DNA from: a virus
DNA length: 20,169 nt
Virus record (IMG/VR): IMGVR_UViG_3300035698_003621
Coordinates: 1-20,169 of that record
Reading direction: 5' to 3' (one strand)
Program-made: the position numbers and the translations under genes
Part shown: piece after piece, positions 1-5,782 of the stretch
Layout of the letters: the number at the start of each line of letters is the position of its first letter
How positions within the stretch are numbered: position 1 is the first letter of the stretch
The notes under the pieces: generated by a model
Told to the model about the DNA's origin: nothing
Database searches by the model: none
Seen by the model: only the letters and a program-made list of their open reading frames with translations

Positions 1-12
1 TAATTAATTTAT

Positions 13-37
13 CCAGTTCTTCGGGCAGGAGGACTGG
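13..37 (+). promoter_or_regulatory. RNA hairpin in the leader of the first gene
   Basis: CCAGTTC (13-19) can pair with GGACTGG (31-37), a 7-bp stem with one G-T wobble around an 11-nt loop. The loop and 3' arm hold a GGAGGA stretch that would otherwise look like a ribosome site. The true ribosome site is probably TTAGGAG, 5-6 nt before the ATG at 60. There is no T tract, so this is unlikely to be a terminator. It resembles the hairpin-plus-RBS leaders of the structural genes further on. Bases 1-12 hold no recognisable feature. Confidence 0.5.
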
Positions 38-59
38 ACTAAGTGAATTAGGAGAAATT

Positions 60-536
60 ATGAAAATACTACAAGTTAAATTTGATGGTCAGTGGAGGGA
101 AGTAATTTATGTTCGTGAAGGCAGAGTTGACATGTATAAGGGCGAAGATGGTATGTTTGCAGACTTTGAATTAGAGCCAAACGATGAACATGAGAGAGAA
201 AAAATAACTATTAGAAGTATTCAAGACATCCGCCTAGTGAAAGAATCAGAAGATGAGATAGAAACAATATATTTTGGGCTTAATAGGGAAGGTCAATTTA
301 TTATTGATGAAGATGATAAAAAAGGTAAATATACAACTGACGATAGATTCTCTCAGCTTATTTATAAAATCAATGAACTAGTCAATGCAGTAAACCAACG
401 CTTTGATGCTGAAGAACACGACAAAGCTTTACTAGAAGACTTAAGCAGATCTAAGCCAAGACCACTGGAAAAACCATGGTCAAACATGCAAAACTATATC
501 AACCAATGTAAACAATCAGAGGAGAATAATGTATGA
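60..536 (+). CDS. Unknown acidic phage protein, 158 aa
   Basis: I do not recognise this protein. The N-terminal ~85 residues look like a small beta-rich fold (QVKFDGQWREVIYV, then alternating short strands). The C-terminal half is helical and charged, with a lysine/proline patch (SRSKPRPLEKPW) near residues 130-140. There is no signal peptide, membrane segment or cysteine motif. The start at 60 is supported by TTAGGAGAAATT just upstream. The stop overlaps the next ATG (ATGA), so the two genes are probably translationally coupled. It heads the cluster of small genes and its leader carries a hairpin at 13-37. Confidence 0.8.
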   Translation: MKILQVKFDGQWREVIYVREGRVDMYKGEDGMFADFELEPNDEHEREKITIRSIQDIRLVKESEDEIETIYFGLNREGQFIIDEDDKKGKYTTDDRFSQLIYKINELVNAVNQRFDAEEHDKALLEDLSRSKPRPLEKPWSNMQNYINQCKQSEENNV

Positions 537-751
537 AAAACCCATTTATAAGAGAAGTAGAGGTAGATGTCATTGAGAAAATGATTAATGAGATTTTTAA
601 AGCTGGTTTTGAATTACATGTTTTTCATAACAAAATGTTTAATAATTGGGATATTTCCATTAGTAAAAAAACAAAGAACGTAACAATGGATTATTCAGAG
701 GAAGGTAAATCTCTGACCAAAGTAATTAAAAAACTCCATAACTATGTGTAA
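533..751 (+). CDS. Small unknown protein, 72 aa
   Basis: Starts inside the stop of the preceding gene (ATGA overlap), with GGAG about 8 nt upstream (TCAGAGGAGAATA), so the start is well supported. The protein is a charged alpha/beta mini-domain (VDVIEKMINEIFKAGFEL, then an aromatic stretch FHNKMFNNWDIS, ending KVIKKLHNYV). No motif identifies a function. It overlaps the next small gene by 8 nt. Confidence 0.7.
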   Translation: MKNPFIREVEVDVIEKMINEIFKAGFELHVFHNKMFNNWDISISKKTKNVTMDYSEEGKSLTKVIKKLHNYV

Positions 752-890
752 CTGCCACGATAAAGACAAAGATGGTAAGGACAGATGGGCTTGGGGCTGC
801 CAAAATTGCCAATCTAAACTCTCTAAAGAGAAACTAGAAGAAATGCACGGTAAATTAGGAGATACTAGTGAAAAACTAAGGAAAACATGA
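744..890 (+). CDS. Cys-rich miniprotein, 48 aa
   Basis: Reads ATG TGT AAC TGC CAC GAT and ends in a TGA that overlaps the next start. Likely metal ligands are C2, C4, H5 and the pair C19-x2-C22, which would fit a small zinc knuckle. The C-terminal half is a charged helix (LSKEKLEEM). It resembles the 49-aa protein at 2600-2749: both open with a [T/C]NCHD segment, then have a C-x2-C pair and a K-x-x-E-K-x-E-E-M helix, so they look like paralogs. The role is unknown. It overlaps the upstream gene by 8 nt in another frame, which is normal for this region. Confidence 0.6.
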   Translation: MCNCHDKDKDGKDRWAWGCQNCQSKLSKEKLEEMHGKLGDTSEKLRKT

Positions 891-1093
891 AACTAACAAC
901 AAAATTTGACAAAGGTGATGAAGTTTTTGTTCTATTTAACGGCAAGATAGAAAAGGCAAAAGTGGAACAAATAAATACATACGATTCTAAGATTTCTTAT
1001 GACTTAATATTCAAATCTGACGTGATGAATGATCGTATGTATGAAGAATCAAGATTAGCAAGTACGAAGCAAGAATTAATAGAAAGACTTTAG
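887..1093 (+). CDS. Small unknown protein, 68 aa, SH3/KOW-like
   Basis: ATG overlaps the preceding TGA and has AAGGA 6 nt upstream (CTAAGGAAAAC). The first 45 residues (KFDKGDEVFVLF-NGKIEKAKVEQI) follow the pattern of a small SH3- or KOW-like barrel: a 'kGDeV' strand, a turn, then 'G.i..a.V..I'. Similar small barrels are common in phage hypothetical proteins. Function unknown. A 22-nt gap separates it from the next gene. Confidence 0.75.
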   Translation: MKLTTKFDKGDEVFVLFNGKIEKAKVEQINTYDSKISYDLIFKSDVMNDRMYEESRLASTKQELIERL

Positions 1094-1115
1094 GAGATAC
1101 TAAGGAGAAATTAAG

Positions 1116-1373
1116 ATGAGGAAACTAATCAAAAAACTATTCAATCTATACGAGTACAGACCAGATCCAGATTATAGCGAACTTACTCTTGAAAATGTAA
1201 TTGCTTACATGAAGCTTCACAAAATGCTAACAGGCTACGATTTAGAAGAAGTTACCATGTCACCAATAAATTACTTAGAGTATGAGAAATTATTAGAATT
1301 TAGAACCGTTGCATTCAGAGGCTTCCCAATTATTTGTTCAAGAAAGATTAAAGTTAAAAAAGGTAAGAAATGA
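1116..1373 (+). CDS. Small unknown protein, 85 aa
   Basis: AAGGAG sits upstream (ACTAAGGAGAAATTAAG), with a second AGGAG 12 nt earlier, so the ribosome site is strong. The middle (IAYMKLHKMLTGYDLEEV) and end (GFPIICSRKIKVKKGKK) recall the 84-aa protein at 5122-5376, which has LILLHEKLTGEKPTELHV and ends LGVLIKKKVKIIK. The two may be distant paralogs. No function can be assigned. The stop overlaps the next ATG by 4 nt. Confidence 0.75.
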   Translation: MRKLIKKLFNLYEYRPDPDYSELTLENVIAYMKLHKMLTGYDLEEVTMSPINYLEYEKLLEFRTVAFRGFPIICSRKIKVKKGKK

Positions 1374-1801
1374 CTGGATATCATAAAACCTCACAACTAC
1401 TAAAGGCCAAGAAGAAACGCAAGAAGAAAGCTAGCGAGAGAAAGAAGTTAATCAGGCAGTTAGATCAAGTAGTTAGAGAGATCCTCAGAGAGAGGGACGA
1501 GATCTGCGGTGCTTGTGGCAAGCTCAATAGCAATATCTCACAGGTATCACACTTCATAGGAAGAAGGCACTATGCTCTAAGGTGGAACTTAAGAAACTGT
1601 CACCTTCAGCACGCTGGCTGCAACCTAGCCCACAATCACAATCCTCAACCATACTGTCAGTTTTTAATCAAAGAGTTCGGTGACAACATATTTGAAGAGT
1701 TTGAACAGACTTTAAGGAAGCATACCAAGTTTTCTACAGCACAATTGGAAGAGATACTCGAGGAGCTACGCACTCAATATTCATTGCATCCTACTAAATA
1801 A
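1370..1801 (+). CDS. NinG/Rap-like HNH-type recombination protein
   Basis: Resembles the lambda NinG (Rap) family, small phage proteins with an HNH-like zinc-binding core; lambda Rap is a junction-resolving recombination endonuclease. Seen here: a very basic N-terminus (residues 11-27, mostly K/R), C46-x2-C49, H61 in QVSHFIGRRH, an LRWNLRNCH block at 70-78, and C84-N85 in AGCNLAHN. The NinG pattern has C-x2-C, a GHY-like His, LRF..N..Q, then C-N. Length (143 aa) is slightly short for the family. A helical tail follows (residues 105-140). The start overlaps the preceding TGA. The likely role is processing of recombination or replication intermediates. The family is fairly sure; the activity is inferred. 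Confidence 0.75.
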   Translation: MTGYHKTSQLLKAKKKRKKKASERKKLIRQLDQVVREILRERDEICGACGKLNSNISQVSHFIGRRHYALRWNLRNCHLQHAGCNLAHNHNPQPYCQFLIKEFGDNIFEEFEQTLRKHTKFSTAQLEEILEELRTQYSLHPTK

Positions 1802-1806
1802 TCAGT

Positions 1807-1812
1807 CATAAT
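1807..1812 (+). promoter_or_regulatory. Possible leaderless promoter (-10 CATAAT)
   Basis: CATAAT lies right after the NinG-like gene and 6 nt before the ATG at 1819, the spacing seen at the clear leaderless sites later in the window. It lacks the TGN extension and the first T of the hexamer, so it is the weakest of the set. Confidence 0.3.
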
Positions 1813-1818
1813 AAACCT

Positions 1819-1983
1819 ATGAACAAACAAGAAATACTAATCCTCTTAAAAACTTATAAAGAAATGAAAGAAGACGCTGATAAATGGTTGAATAATTGTG
1901 AAGATTGCAACCGTAATACTAAAATCAGAGACAGAATGGAAATAGCAGAAGCAAAGTTAGAACTAAAACTAAATGCAAAATAA
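1819..1983 (+). CDS. Small helical protein with a CxxC pair, 54 aa
   Basis: Begins MNKQEILILL and ends in TAA. It is mostly helical and charged, with one C-x2-C pair (NNCEDCNRN, residues 27-30) that could bind a metal with a partner or as a dimer. No SD is visible upstream; a CATAAT hexamer 6 nt before the ATG suggests a leaderless start. It overlaps the next gene by 11 nt. Function unknown. Confidence 0.55.
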   Translation: MNKQEILILLKTYKEMKEDADKWLNNCEDCNRNTKIRDRMEIAEAKLELKLNAK

Positions 1984-2146
1984 ATGGCTAGAGACACTAC
2001 TAGAACTTTCAAATCAGGCTGATGAAGATGTTAGAGAAGTAACACTATCAGACAAACCACTAATAATGCCGTTGTCAGTCACTAAACTGATAGCTTTTAC
2101 ACAGAGTGTAGAAGTAATTATTAAGGTAAAACATGAATCTAATTAA
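1973..2146 (+). CDS. Small unknown protein, 57 aa
   Basis: ATG lies inside the last codons of the previous gene, in another frame (CTAAATGCAAAATAAATGG). It begins MQNKWLETLLEL and ends VIIKVKHESN, a plausible helix-strand mini-fold. No SD stands out, so expression would depend on coupling. No function can be assigned. Confidence 0.45.
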   Translation: MQNKWLETLLELSNQADEDVREVTLSDKPLIMPLSVTKLIAFTQSVEVIIKVKHESN

Positions 2147-2216
2147 ACACCGCCTACACAAACTAGAAATAGAACTCTATTGCTTTCTAGGTAGAGCAAC
2201 AAAAAGGAAATTATGA
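2133..2216 (+). CDS. Possible 27-aa peptide
   Basis: Starts within the last 14 nt of the preceding gene (AAGGTAAAACATG gives a weak SD) and stops in an ATGA overlap with the next gene. It reads MNLIKHRLHK, then LEIELYCFLGRATKRKL. It fills the only gap in a chain of overlapping genes, which is the main argument for it. It could equally be untranslated leader for the next gene. Confidence 0.35.
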   Translation: MNLIKHRLHKLEIELYCFLGRATKRKL

Positions 2217-2446
2217 AATGTACTAAATGCAGAGAGGACAGTGATCAGATAGCTATCTGTATTGAATCTGAGAAATATAAAATAGCGTACTGCATTGATT
2301 GCTGGGAGAAAGAACCCCATAGTGGTGTGGATTCAATAAAAACAGCTTACTTGCAAGCAGCACACAGGGCTGGTAAGGAAAAACTAAAAGGTGAAGAGAT
2401 AGGATTAGTTTGTGGTCTATATTTAGATTTAAAAGGATTAACTTAG
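2213..2446 (+). CDS. Zinc-ribbon-like small protein, 77 aa
   Basis: AAAGGAAATT precedes the ATG, a good ribosome site. Two knuckles, C3-x2-C6 and C27-x2-C30, about 20 residues apart, give a compact treble-clef or zinc-ribbon arrangement. A short helix follows (SIKTAYLQAAHRAG). Such proteins often bind nucleic acid or protein, but nothing here specifies a partner. The 3' end overlaps the next ORF by 37 nt. Confidence 0.7.
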   Translation: MKCTKCREDSDQIAICIESEKYKIAYCIDCWEKEPHSGVDSIKTAYLQAAHRAGKEKLKGEEIGLVCGLYLDLKGLT

Positions 2447-2613
2447 TATTATTACCAGCAGATAGATACTCTTATGAGTTATGGCCTTTTTTCCTAGCAC
2501 CATTCGTATTATTTTGGCAAATTCTAAGCATGTGCGGATGGTTAATTTGGAAAAGCTTAGTCGAATATACAAAAACTTTATACAATCTAACCCAAAACCA
2601 TGAAACACACTAA
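2410..2613 (+). CDS. Small membrane protein, GTG start, 67 aa
   Basis: The only workable in-frame start is GTG at 2410, with AGGA 6-7 nt upstream (ATAGGATTAGTTT). Residues ~24-48 (LWPFFLAPFVLFWQILSMCGWLIW) form one long or two short hydrophobic helices rich in aromatics, so it should be an inner-membrane protein. A short polar C-terminus follows. Small one- or two-helix phage proteins include holins and superinfection-exclusion factors, but neither can be claimed. It overlaps the previous gene by 37 nt and the next by 14. Confidence 0.5.
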   Translation: MWSIFRFKRINLVLLPADRYSYELWPFFLAPFVLFWQILSMCGWLIWKSLVEYTKTLYNLTQNHETH

Positions 2614-2749
2614 CTGCCACGATCCTAAAAATTGCATAGTCTGCTCTGGTAAAAAGGCTTATGAAAAAGTAGAAGAAATGTACGACGATTACCCATACTA
2701 TGCCAGTGAAATTTATAAAAAGGTAGAAGAATATGACCAAACACACTAA
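2600..2749 (+). CDS. Cys-rich miniprotein, 49 aa
   Basis: Likely metal ligands C6, H7, C12 and C15 (NCHDPKNCIVC) are followed by a charged, Tyr-rich helix (KKAYEKVEEMYDDYPYY). It is probably a paralog of the 48-aa protein at 744-890, sharing the NCHD opening and the KVEEM-type helix. It overlaps its neighbours by 14 and 17 nt. Function unknown; a zinc knuckle is the best structural guess. Confidence 0.6.
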   Translation: MKHTNCHDPKNCIVCSGKKAYEKVEEMYDDYPYYASEIYKKVEEYDQTH

Positions 2750-2921
2750 GGGAGAAATGAAAACAGTAAGTTTAAGAGACTTAGATAAATGGCTAATAAT
2801 CGTAATGTGCCTACTAGCACCGCATTATACTCGACATCAAGCCAATATTCTTATTTATATTACTTTGTCTGCATTCATAATAAAACAAATTTGGACTAAT
2901 GGGAGTGACTATGAAAAATAA
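2733..2921 (+). CDS. Small membrane protein, 62 aa
   Basis: A charged N-terminus (to about residue 20) is followed by WLIIVMCLLAP and NILIYITLSAFIIKQIW, two hydrophobic stretches separated by HYTRHQA. This suggests a two-helix hairpin membrane protein. The start at 2733 has AAGG about 10 nt upstream. An internal ATG at 2757 has GGGAG only 2-3 nt before it, too close. Two short helices with a polar turn fit a small holin or antiholin, but that remains speculation. Confidence 0.55.
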   Translation: MTKHTKGEMKTVSLRDLDKWLIIVMCLLAPHYTRHQANILIYITLSAFIIKQIWTNGSDYEK

Positions 2922-3198
2922 AGGATTAGCAGAACTACTAGTTGAGTTTAAAGACAGATATATTGAAATGGGTGATGGTGATTGGAATAGATTGAAGCCT
3001 GTAAGAGAACAAGAGCCACTGGAGTTTCTAGAAGAAATTTATACCGCTGGAGCTAAGGACATGGCTGATGCCTTGGAATTGGAGGATGAAAAAATACCAG
3101 GAGGATGGACAGCAACAGAATCTATTAAATTAATAATTAGAAACCAACTTAGACATGAACAACGTAAAATAGCTGACCAATTCTTAAAGGATTTATGA
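2911..3198 (+). CDS. Unknown helical acidic protein, 95 aa
   Basis: ATG 2911 is preferred over ATG 2899 because GGGAG lies 6 nt upstream of 2911. The sequence is helical and acidic (LLVEFKDRYIEMG, PLEFLEEIYTAG, MADALELEDE), then IKLIIRNQLRHEQRKIADQFL. There is no membrane segment or metal site. Overlap with the preceding gene is 11 nt and with the next 4 nt (ATGA). Not recognised. Confidence 0.7.
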   Translation: MKNKGLAELLVEFKDRYIEMGDGDWNRLKPVREQEPLEFLEEIYTAGAKDMADALELEDEKIPGGWTATESIKLIIRNQLRHEQRKIADQFLKDL

Positions 3199-3524
3199 CC
3201 AAACAACAATTTTTAGATCGAATGAGTAATGCTTACGATATGGGATTATGTAAGCCAATAACCTTAGCTTTGACAGAGAGTTGGTGCGATGCAGTAATGA
3301 GACTTGAGGGTGGGCAATTGAGATATTGGGTTAAGTTTCTAGAACAAGAAGAAGAAAGACTAGAAGGTTTTAGTTCTTACAAGACATTAGCAAACGATAA
3401 GATTGGATATCAAATAATTCAACTTCTAGCAATAATGACTCATCATTGTCAAAAATGCGCAGTAGATCCAGAGGCTTGGCATACTAGAGGTGGCTTTTGT
3501 AATCATAAAGAAAAGGAGGAATAG
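3195..3524 (+). CDS. Unknown protein with C-terminal Cys/His cluster, 109 aa
   Basis: Coupled to the preceding gene by an ATGA overlap, with AAAGGA 6 nt before the ATG. The first 80 residues are helical (LTESWCDAVMRLEGGQLRYW). The last 30 carry H-H-C-x2-C (residues 82-87) and GGFCNH (99-104), a plausible C3H-type zinc site. Function unknown. Ends in TAG one base before the next ATG. Confidence 0.7.
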   Translation: MTKQQFLDRMSNAYDMGLCKPITLALTESWCDAVMRLEGGQLRYWVKFLEQEEERLEGFSSYKTLANDKIGYQIIQLLAIMTHHCQKCAVDPEAWHTRGGFCNHKEKEE

Positions 3525-3525
3525 T

Positions 3526-3675
3526 ATGAAAAATAAACAAATGATAAAAGTAACTTTTCCCGAAGATGCTACTCCAGAAGAAATAGAGAAACACAAGCAG
3601 ACTTGGAAAGAGATTGTAGCTACACTTGAGAAACTTACTGGTGAAAAAGCTGAGATTATTGAAGTTGAGGAATAG
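3526..3675 (+). CDS. Small unknown protein, 49 aa
   Basis: The start at 3526 has one of the strongest ribosome sites in the window (AAAGGAGGAATAGT); a longer reading from 3490 would place this SD inside the gene. Reads MKNKQMIKVTFPEDATPEEI, then a charged helix (KHKQTWKEIVATLEKLTG) and a short acidic tail. The 'tPEEi..H...wk.i...LeklTG' form recalls small helical phage proteins. No function. Confidence 0.7.
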   Translation: MKNKQMIKVTFPEDATPEEIEKHKQTWKEIVATLEKLTGEKAEIIEVEE

Positions 3676-3676
3676 T

Positions 3677-4081
3677 ATGAAATCTAAATGCTGCAATGCT
3701 GAAATAAGAGTAGAAGGCGATGTAACTAAATATTACTCATGCTTAGGCTGTGGAAAAGCTTGCGATGTAGTAAGCCCAACTACTAACCAAGTGTCAGAAA
3801 ATAAGAAATTAGTAAGTAGTGCAAAAAATGCACCAGTTCAGGTAACACTGCCAGAAGGATTAGAAGATTTACTTAATCAAATTTATTGGCAAGGATGTAC
3901 TGATGAGGAATATATTAATGGTGTTATTAAACTCCTCCAATCCCAAGACACCAAGCTTAGGGAAAAGGTTTTAGGAGAAGTAGTTACTAAGATTAGAAAG
4001 TACATGGATAAACACGAAAAAGCTGACTCATCTTTTAGTACAGATAATTTAATAGGTCATTTAATGAAAGAGATATTATGA
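3677..4081 (+). CDS. Zinc-ribbon protein with helical tail, 134 aa
   Basis: ATG 3677 follows TTGAGGAATAGT and is placed exactly like the previous gene's start, so the upstream ATG at 3626 is rejected. The N-terminus has C5-C6 and C22-x2-C25 (plus C29) in the pattern KCCNAEIRV...YYSCLGCGKACD, a common phage zinc-ribbon head. A low-complexity linker (residues 33-52) leads to a helical domain containing LQSQDTKLRE. That segment is encoded by a 30-bp stretch repeated exactly in the next gene. It may bind nucleic acid; the role is unknown. Confidence 0.75.
   Translation: MKSKCCNAEIRVEGDVTKYYSCLGCGKACDVVSPTTNQVSENKKLVSSAKNAPVQVTLPEGLEDLLNQIYWQGCTDEEYINGVIKLLQSQDTKLREKVLGEVVTKIRKYMDKHEKADSSFSTDNLIGHLMKEIL
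3935..3964 (+). repeat. 30-bp direct repeat, copy 1
   Basis: An exact 30-bp match to 4195-4224. Both copies lie in coding DNA in the same frame and encode LQSQDTKLRE. The flanking sequence is not conserved. Confidence 0.9.
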
Positions 4082-4428
4082 AAAAACAAATTAAGACAAC
4101 ACTGCCAAAAGAGGTTAAAGAGGAATTAATTAAAAATATTAACTTATATGGTTGGAGAATAACTCCAAAGATGATTGAGTTTATAGCCCAGACTCTCCAA
4201 TCCCAAGACACCAAGCTTAGGGAAGAACTTGAAAGACAAGAAATACATATACGTGCTGCTGCTAATGGTGGTGCAGAGCAGGAGTTATTAAAGTGGAAAC
4301 ATAAGATGTGTGAGGGTGTGGATAAATTAAAGAAAATTAAAAACCCTGAAAAAGATGGAGCAGGTGTAGTCATAACTGGAGTTTATAATCAGGCACTTAA
4401 AGATGTTATTTCCCTACTAAAACAATGA
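4078..4428 (+). CDS. Helical protein, partial paralog of its neighbour, 116 aa
   Basis: ATGA overlap with the previous stop; AAAGAGA upstream is a weak SD. It opens KKQIKTTLPKEVKEELI, comparable with the VQVTLPEGLEDLLNQI segment of the previous protein. Both then reach the identical LQSQDTKLRE. The rest is helical and charged, with a likely coiled-coil around residues 45-90. It lacks the zinc ribbon. This suggests duplication of a helical module followed by divergence. Function unknown. Confidence 0.7.
   Translation: MKKQIKTTLPKEVKEELIKNINLYGWRITPKMIEFIAQTLQSQDTKLREELERQEIHIRAAANGGAEQELLKWKHKMCEGVDKLKKIKNPEKDGAGVVITGVYNQALKDVISLLKQ
4195..4224 (+). repeat. 30-bp direct repeat, copy 2
   Basis: Identical to 3935-3964, 260 bp away and in the same codon phase. 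The perfect identity inside otherwise diverged genes points to recent gene conversion or duplication. Confidence 0.9.
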
Positions 4429-4529
4429 AACAACTATTCTACGGTATCCTAGTATCTCTAATATCACTCTTTATAATCATATTAGCTATGTTTGTCTTTT
4501 ATATAATTACTTTTAGGAGTGGGATATGA
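4425..4529 (+). CDS. 34-aa single-helix membrane peptide
   Basis: Overlaps the preceding TGA (ATGA) and ends by overlapping the next ATG. After MKQLFYG the peptide is almost wholly hydrophobic (ILVSLISLFIIILAMF) up to FRSG, giving one transmembrane helix with the few charges at its ends. The tight overlaps on both sides and the clean hydrophobic pattern support a real gene. Possible roles are a pinholin-like or accessory lysis peptide; nothing proves either. Confidence 0.6.
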   Translation: MKQLFYGILVSLISLFIIILAMFVFYIITFRSGI

Positions 4530-4771
4530 CTGAAATATTAATCTTATTATCATGTGTAGCCTTCTTCTTCATTGGCAGATGGAGTGTTAAAGGTGAATCT
4601 CTAACCCAAGTAAAAGAGAACGTGAATAAGAAGATACGAGAGATCAGAGCTAATGACATGCCTGTAGAGATAGAGTATCCAACACGAGAAGAAACCGATT
4701 ACGCAGAGTCTCAACGTAAAGAAATAGACAAACAACAAGAAGAGAATATAAGAAGGGTAGGGATAGAATGA
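4526..4771 (+). CDS. N-terminally anchored coiled-coil protein, 81 aa
   Basis: AGGAG lies 9 nt before the ATG (TTTTAGGAGTGGGAT). Residues 3-18 (EILILLSCVAFFFIGR) are one membrane anchor. The remainder is a charged, probably helical tail (VKENVNKKIREIRAND, ESQRKEIDKQQEENIRR). This layout matches inner-membrane spanins (i-spanin) as well as many uncharacterised phage proteins. It directly follows a 34-aa membrane peptide, which makes a lysis role worth considering. No endolysin is seen nearby, so confidence in lysis is low. Confidence 0.7.
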   Translation: MTEILILLSCVAFFFIGRWSVKGESLTQVKENVNKKIREIRANDMPVEIEYPTREETDYAESQRKEIDKQQEENIRRVGIE

Positions 4772-5106
4772 AATGTGGCTTGTGTCCAATAGACCAGAAA
4801 CCAAAGACAGGTAAACGTAAACAATTTGGTGTGTGGGTATGTGATGATTGTCATAACAGAATAAACAATATTAGTGTTAAGTCATTAGCACCAAGTATTT
4901 CAAGAGATACTCGTACTGATGCAATGAAAGAGGATGGGGCTAAGAACTGGAGTAATACACTCCAACCCAGGAGACAAGGACAACCCAGCAGGGAGTTCAT
5001 TCAACACTATCCCGAAGAGTCTAAGAAGATATTTACTAAGAAAGAAATGCTCACAGCGAAGAATACCTGGTATGATGAAAAAGGAGCTAAGTCAAGCAAG
5101 GATTAA
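4768..5106 (+). CDS. Zinc-ribbon protein, 112 aa
   Basis: Coupled by ATGA overlap, with AAGGGTAGGGAT upstream. The N-terminus holds C3-x2-C6 and, after a basic loop (KPKTGKRKQ), C25-x2-C28, a typical small zinc ribbon. The rest is polar and basic, with a motif-like block SISRDTRTDAMKEDG and a C-terminal helix (KKIFTKKEMLTAKNTW). It may contact nucleic acid or polymerase, but no family is recognised. The TAA stop is immediately followed by an extended -10 promoter. Confidence 0.75.
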   Translation: MKCGLCPIDQKPKTGKRKQFGVWVCDDCHNRINNISVKSLAPSISRDTRTDAMKEDGAKNWSNTLQPRRQGQPSREFIQHYPEESKKIFTKKEMLTAKNTWYDEKGAKSSKD

Positions 5107-5115
5107 TGGTATAAT
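5107..5115 (+). promoter_or_regulatory. Extended -10 promoter TGGTATAAT, leaderless type
   Basis: TGGTATAAT begins on the base after the previous TAA (5104-5106). Six bases then lead to the ATG at 5122, so transcription starting about 7 nt past the hexamer would begin at the ATG itself. There is no SD for that gene and no convincing -35. Confidence 0.75.
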
Positions 5116-5121
5116 AAAACT

Positions 5122-5376
5122 ATGAACCAACCACAACCCCCACAACCAACTTACTTATACGAACAGCTAGCCTCACTAATACTCTTACATGAAAAGCTTA
5201 CAGGAGAGAAACCAACCGAACTGCATGTAGTACCTGAATTCTACACATGGTTTGTACAGGAGTCTGCAAGAAACCTAGAAGATTTAAAGAAGTATCAAGG
5301 TATTGAAGCAAAGCTTCCAGAACAATTGCAATACTTAGGTGTACTAATTAAGAAGAAGGTTAAGATAATTAAATGA
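5122..5376 (+). CDS. Small unknown protein, leaderless start, 84 aa
   Basis: Begins MNQPQPPQPTYLYEQLASL. The Pro/Gln-rich opening is followed by a helix with LLHEKLTGEKPTELHVVPEFY and a C-terminal LGVLIKKKVKIIK. It may be distantly related to the protein at 1116-1373, which has LHKMLTG and a similar basic end. There is no SD; the gene is placed 6 nt beyond a perfect TATAAT. It couples to the next gene by ATGA overlap. Function unknown. Confidence 0.75.
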   Translation: MNQPQPPQPTYLYEQLASLILLHEKLTGEKPTELHVVPEFYTWFVQESARNLEDLKKYQGIEAKLPEQLQYLGVLIKKKVKIIK

Positions 5377-5609
5377 AGATAAAACATAAAAAGAGAAACA
5401 AGAAGCTAGAGTTAGAGATGAGAGATAAGATATGTGATATTGTCAGAGATCCTAAGTATGCAGAATTACCGATGCTAGCAATGTCTCACTTAGTAGTAGA
5501 AGAAAATGATAGTGATGCTCTAATTGATATTAGTGAAGAAGATTATTGTTTCCTGTTTAGTGGGTGTTTGTTTAAAGGAGTAGAAGAACTAAAGAAAGAG
5601 GTTAAATGA
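5373..5609 (+). CDS. Small unknown protein, 78 aa
   Basis: Starts in the ATGA overlap of the previous stop. A strongly basic N-terminus (MKIKHKKRNKKLELEMRDK) is followed by an acidic helical region (VVEENDSDALIDISEEDYCFLF). No SD stands out (AAGATAATTAA), so translation probably depends on coupling. No motif; not recognised. Ends in ATGA overlap with the next gene. Confidence 0.7.
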   Translation: MKIKHKKRNKKLELEMRDKICDIVRDPKYAELPMLAMSHLVVEENDSDALIDISEEDYCFLFSGCLFKGVEELKKEVK

Positions 5610-5782
5610 AAAACGGAATATCAGCACCCAGAAAAGGTAAAGCACCAGTAAACGGACACCCAGTACCAGTAGTTATCCCTAAAGAAGAGATCATAGACTA
5701 CTTACTAGACGTTTTTAAGAACTCCCATAACGAACAGAATAAGGTTCTAGCAGGTACAGGTCTCCTAATTAGTTTGAAGTAG
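5606..5782 (+). CDS. Small unknown protein, 58 aa
   Basis: ATGA overlap with the preceding gene, with AAAGAGG 5-6 nt upstream. It opens with a basic, Pro/Gly-rich stretch (ISAPRKGKAPVNGHPVPVV), then an acidic helix (PKEEIIDYLLDVFKNS) and a short hydrophobic tail. No family recognised. Its TAG (5780-5782) directly abuts the TGATATAAT promoter. Confidence 0.65.
   Translation: MKNGISAPRKGKAPVNGHPVPVVIPKEEIIDYLLDVFKNSHNEQNKVLAGTGLLISLK

Noticed and set aside
4934-5125. 63-aa + strand open frame
   Set aside because: Lies wholly within the zinc-ribbon gene in another frame, has no SD, and runs over the 5107 promoter.
60-5782. Alternative genetic code (TGA recoded, as in some candidate-phylum bacteria and their phages)
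   Set aside because: TGA is used as a genuine stop at many ATGA overlaps and no conserved protein has in-frame TGA or TAG.
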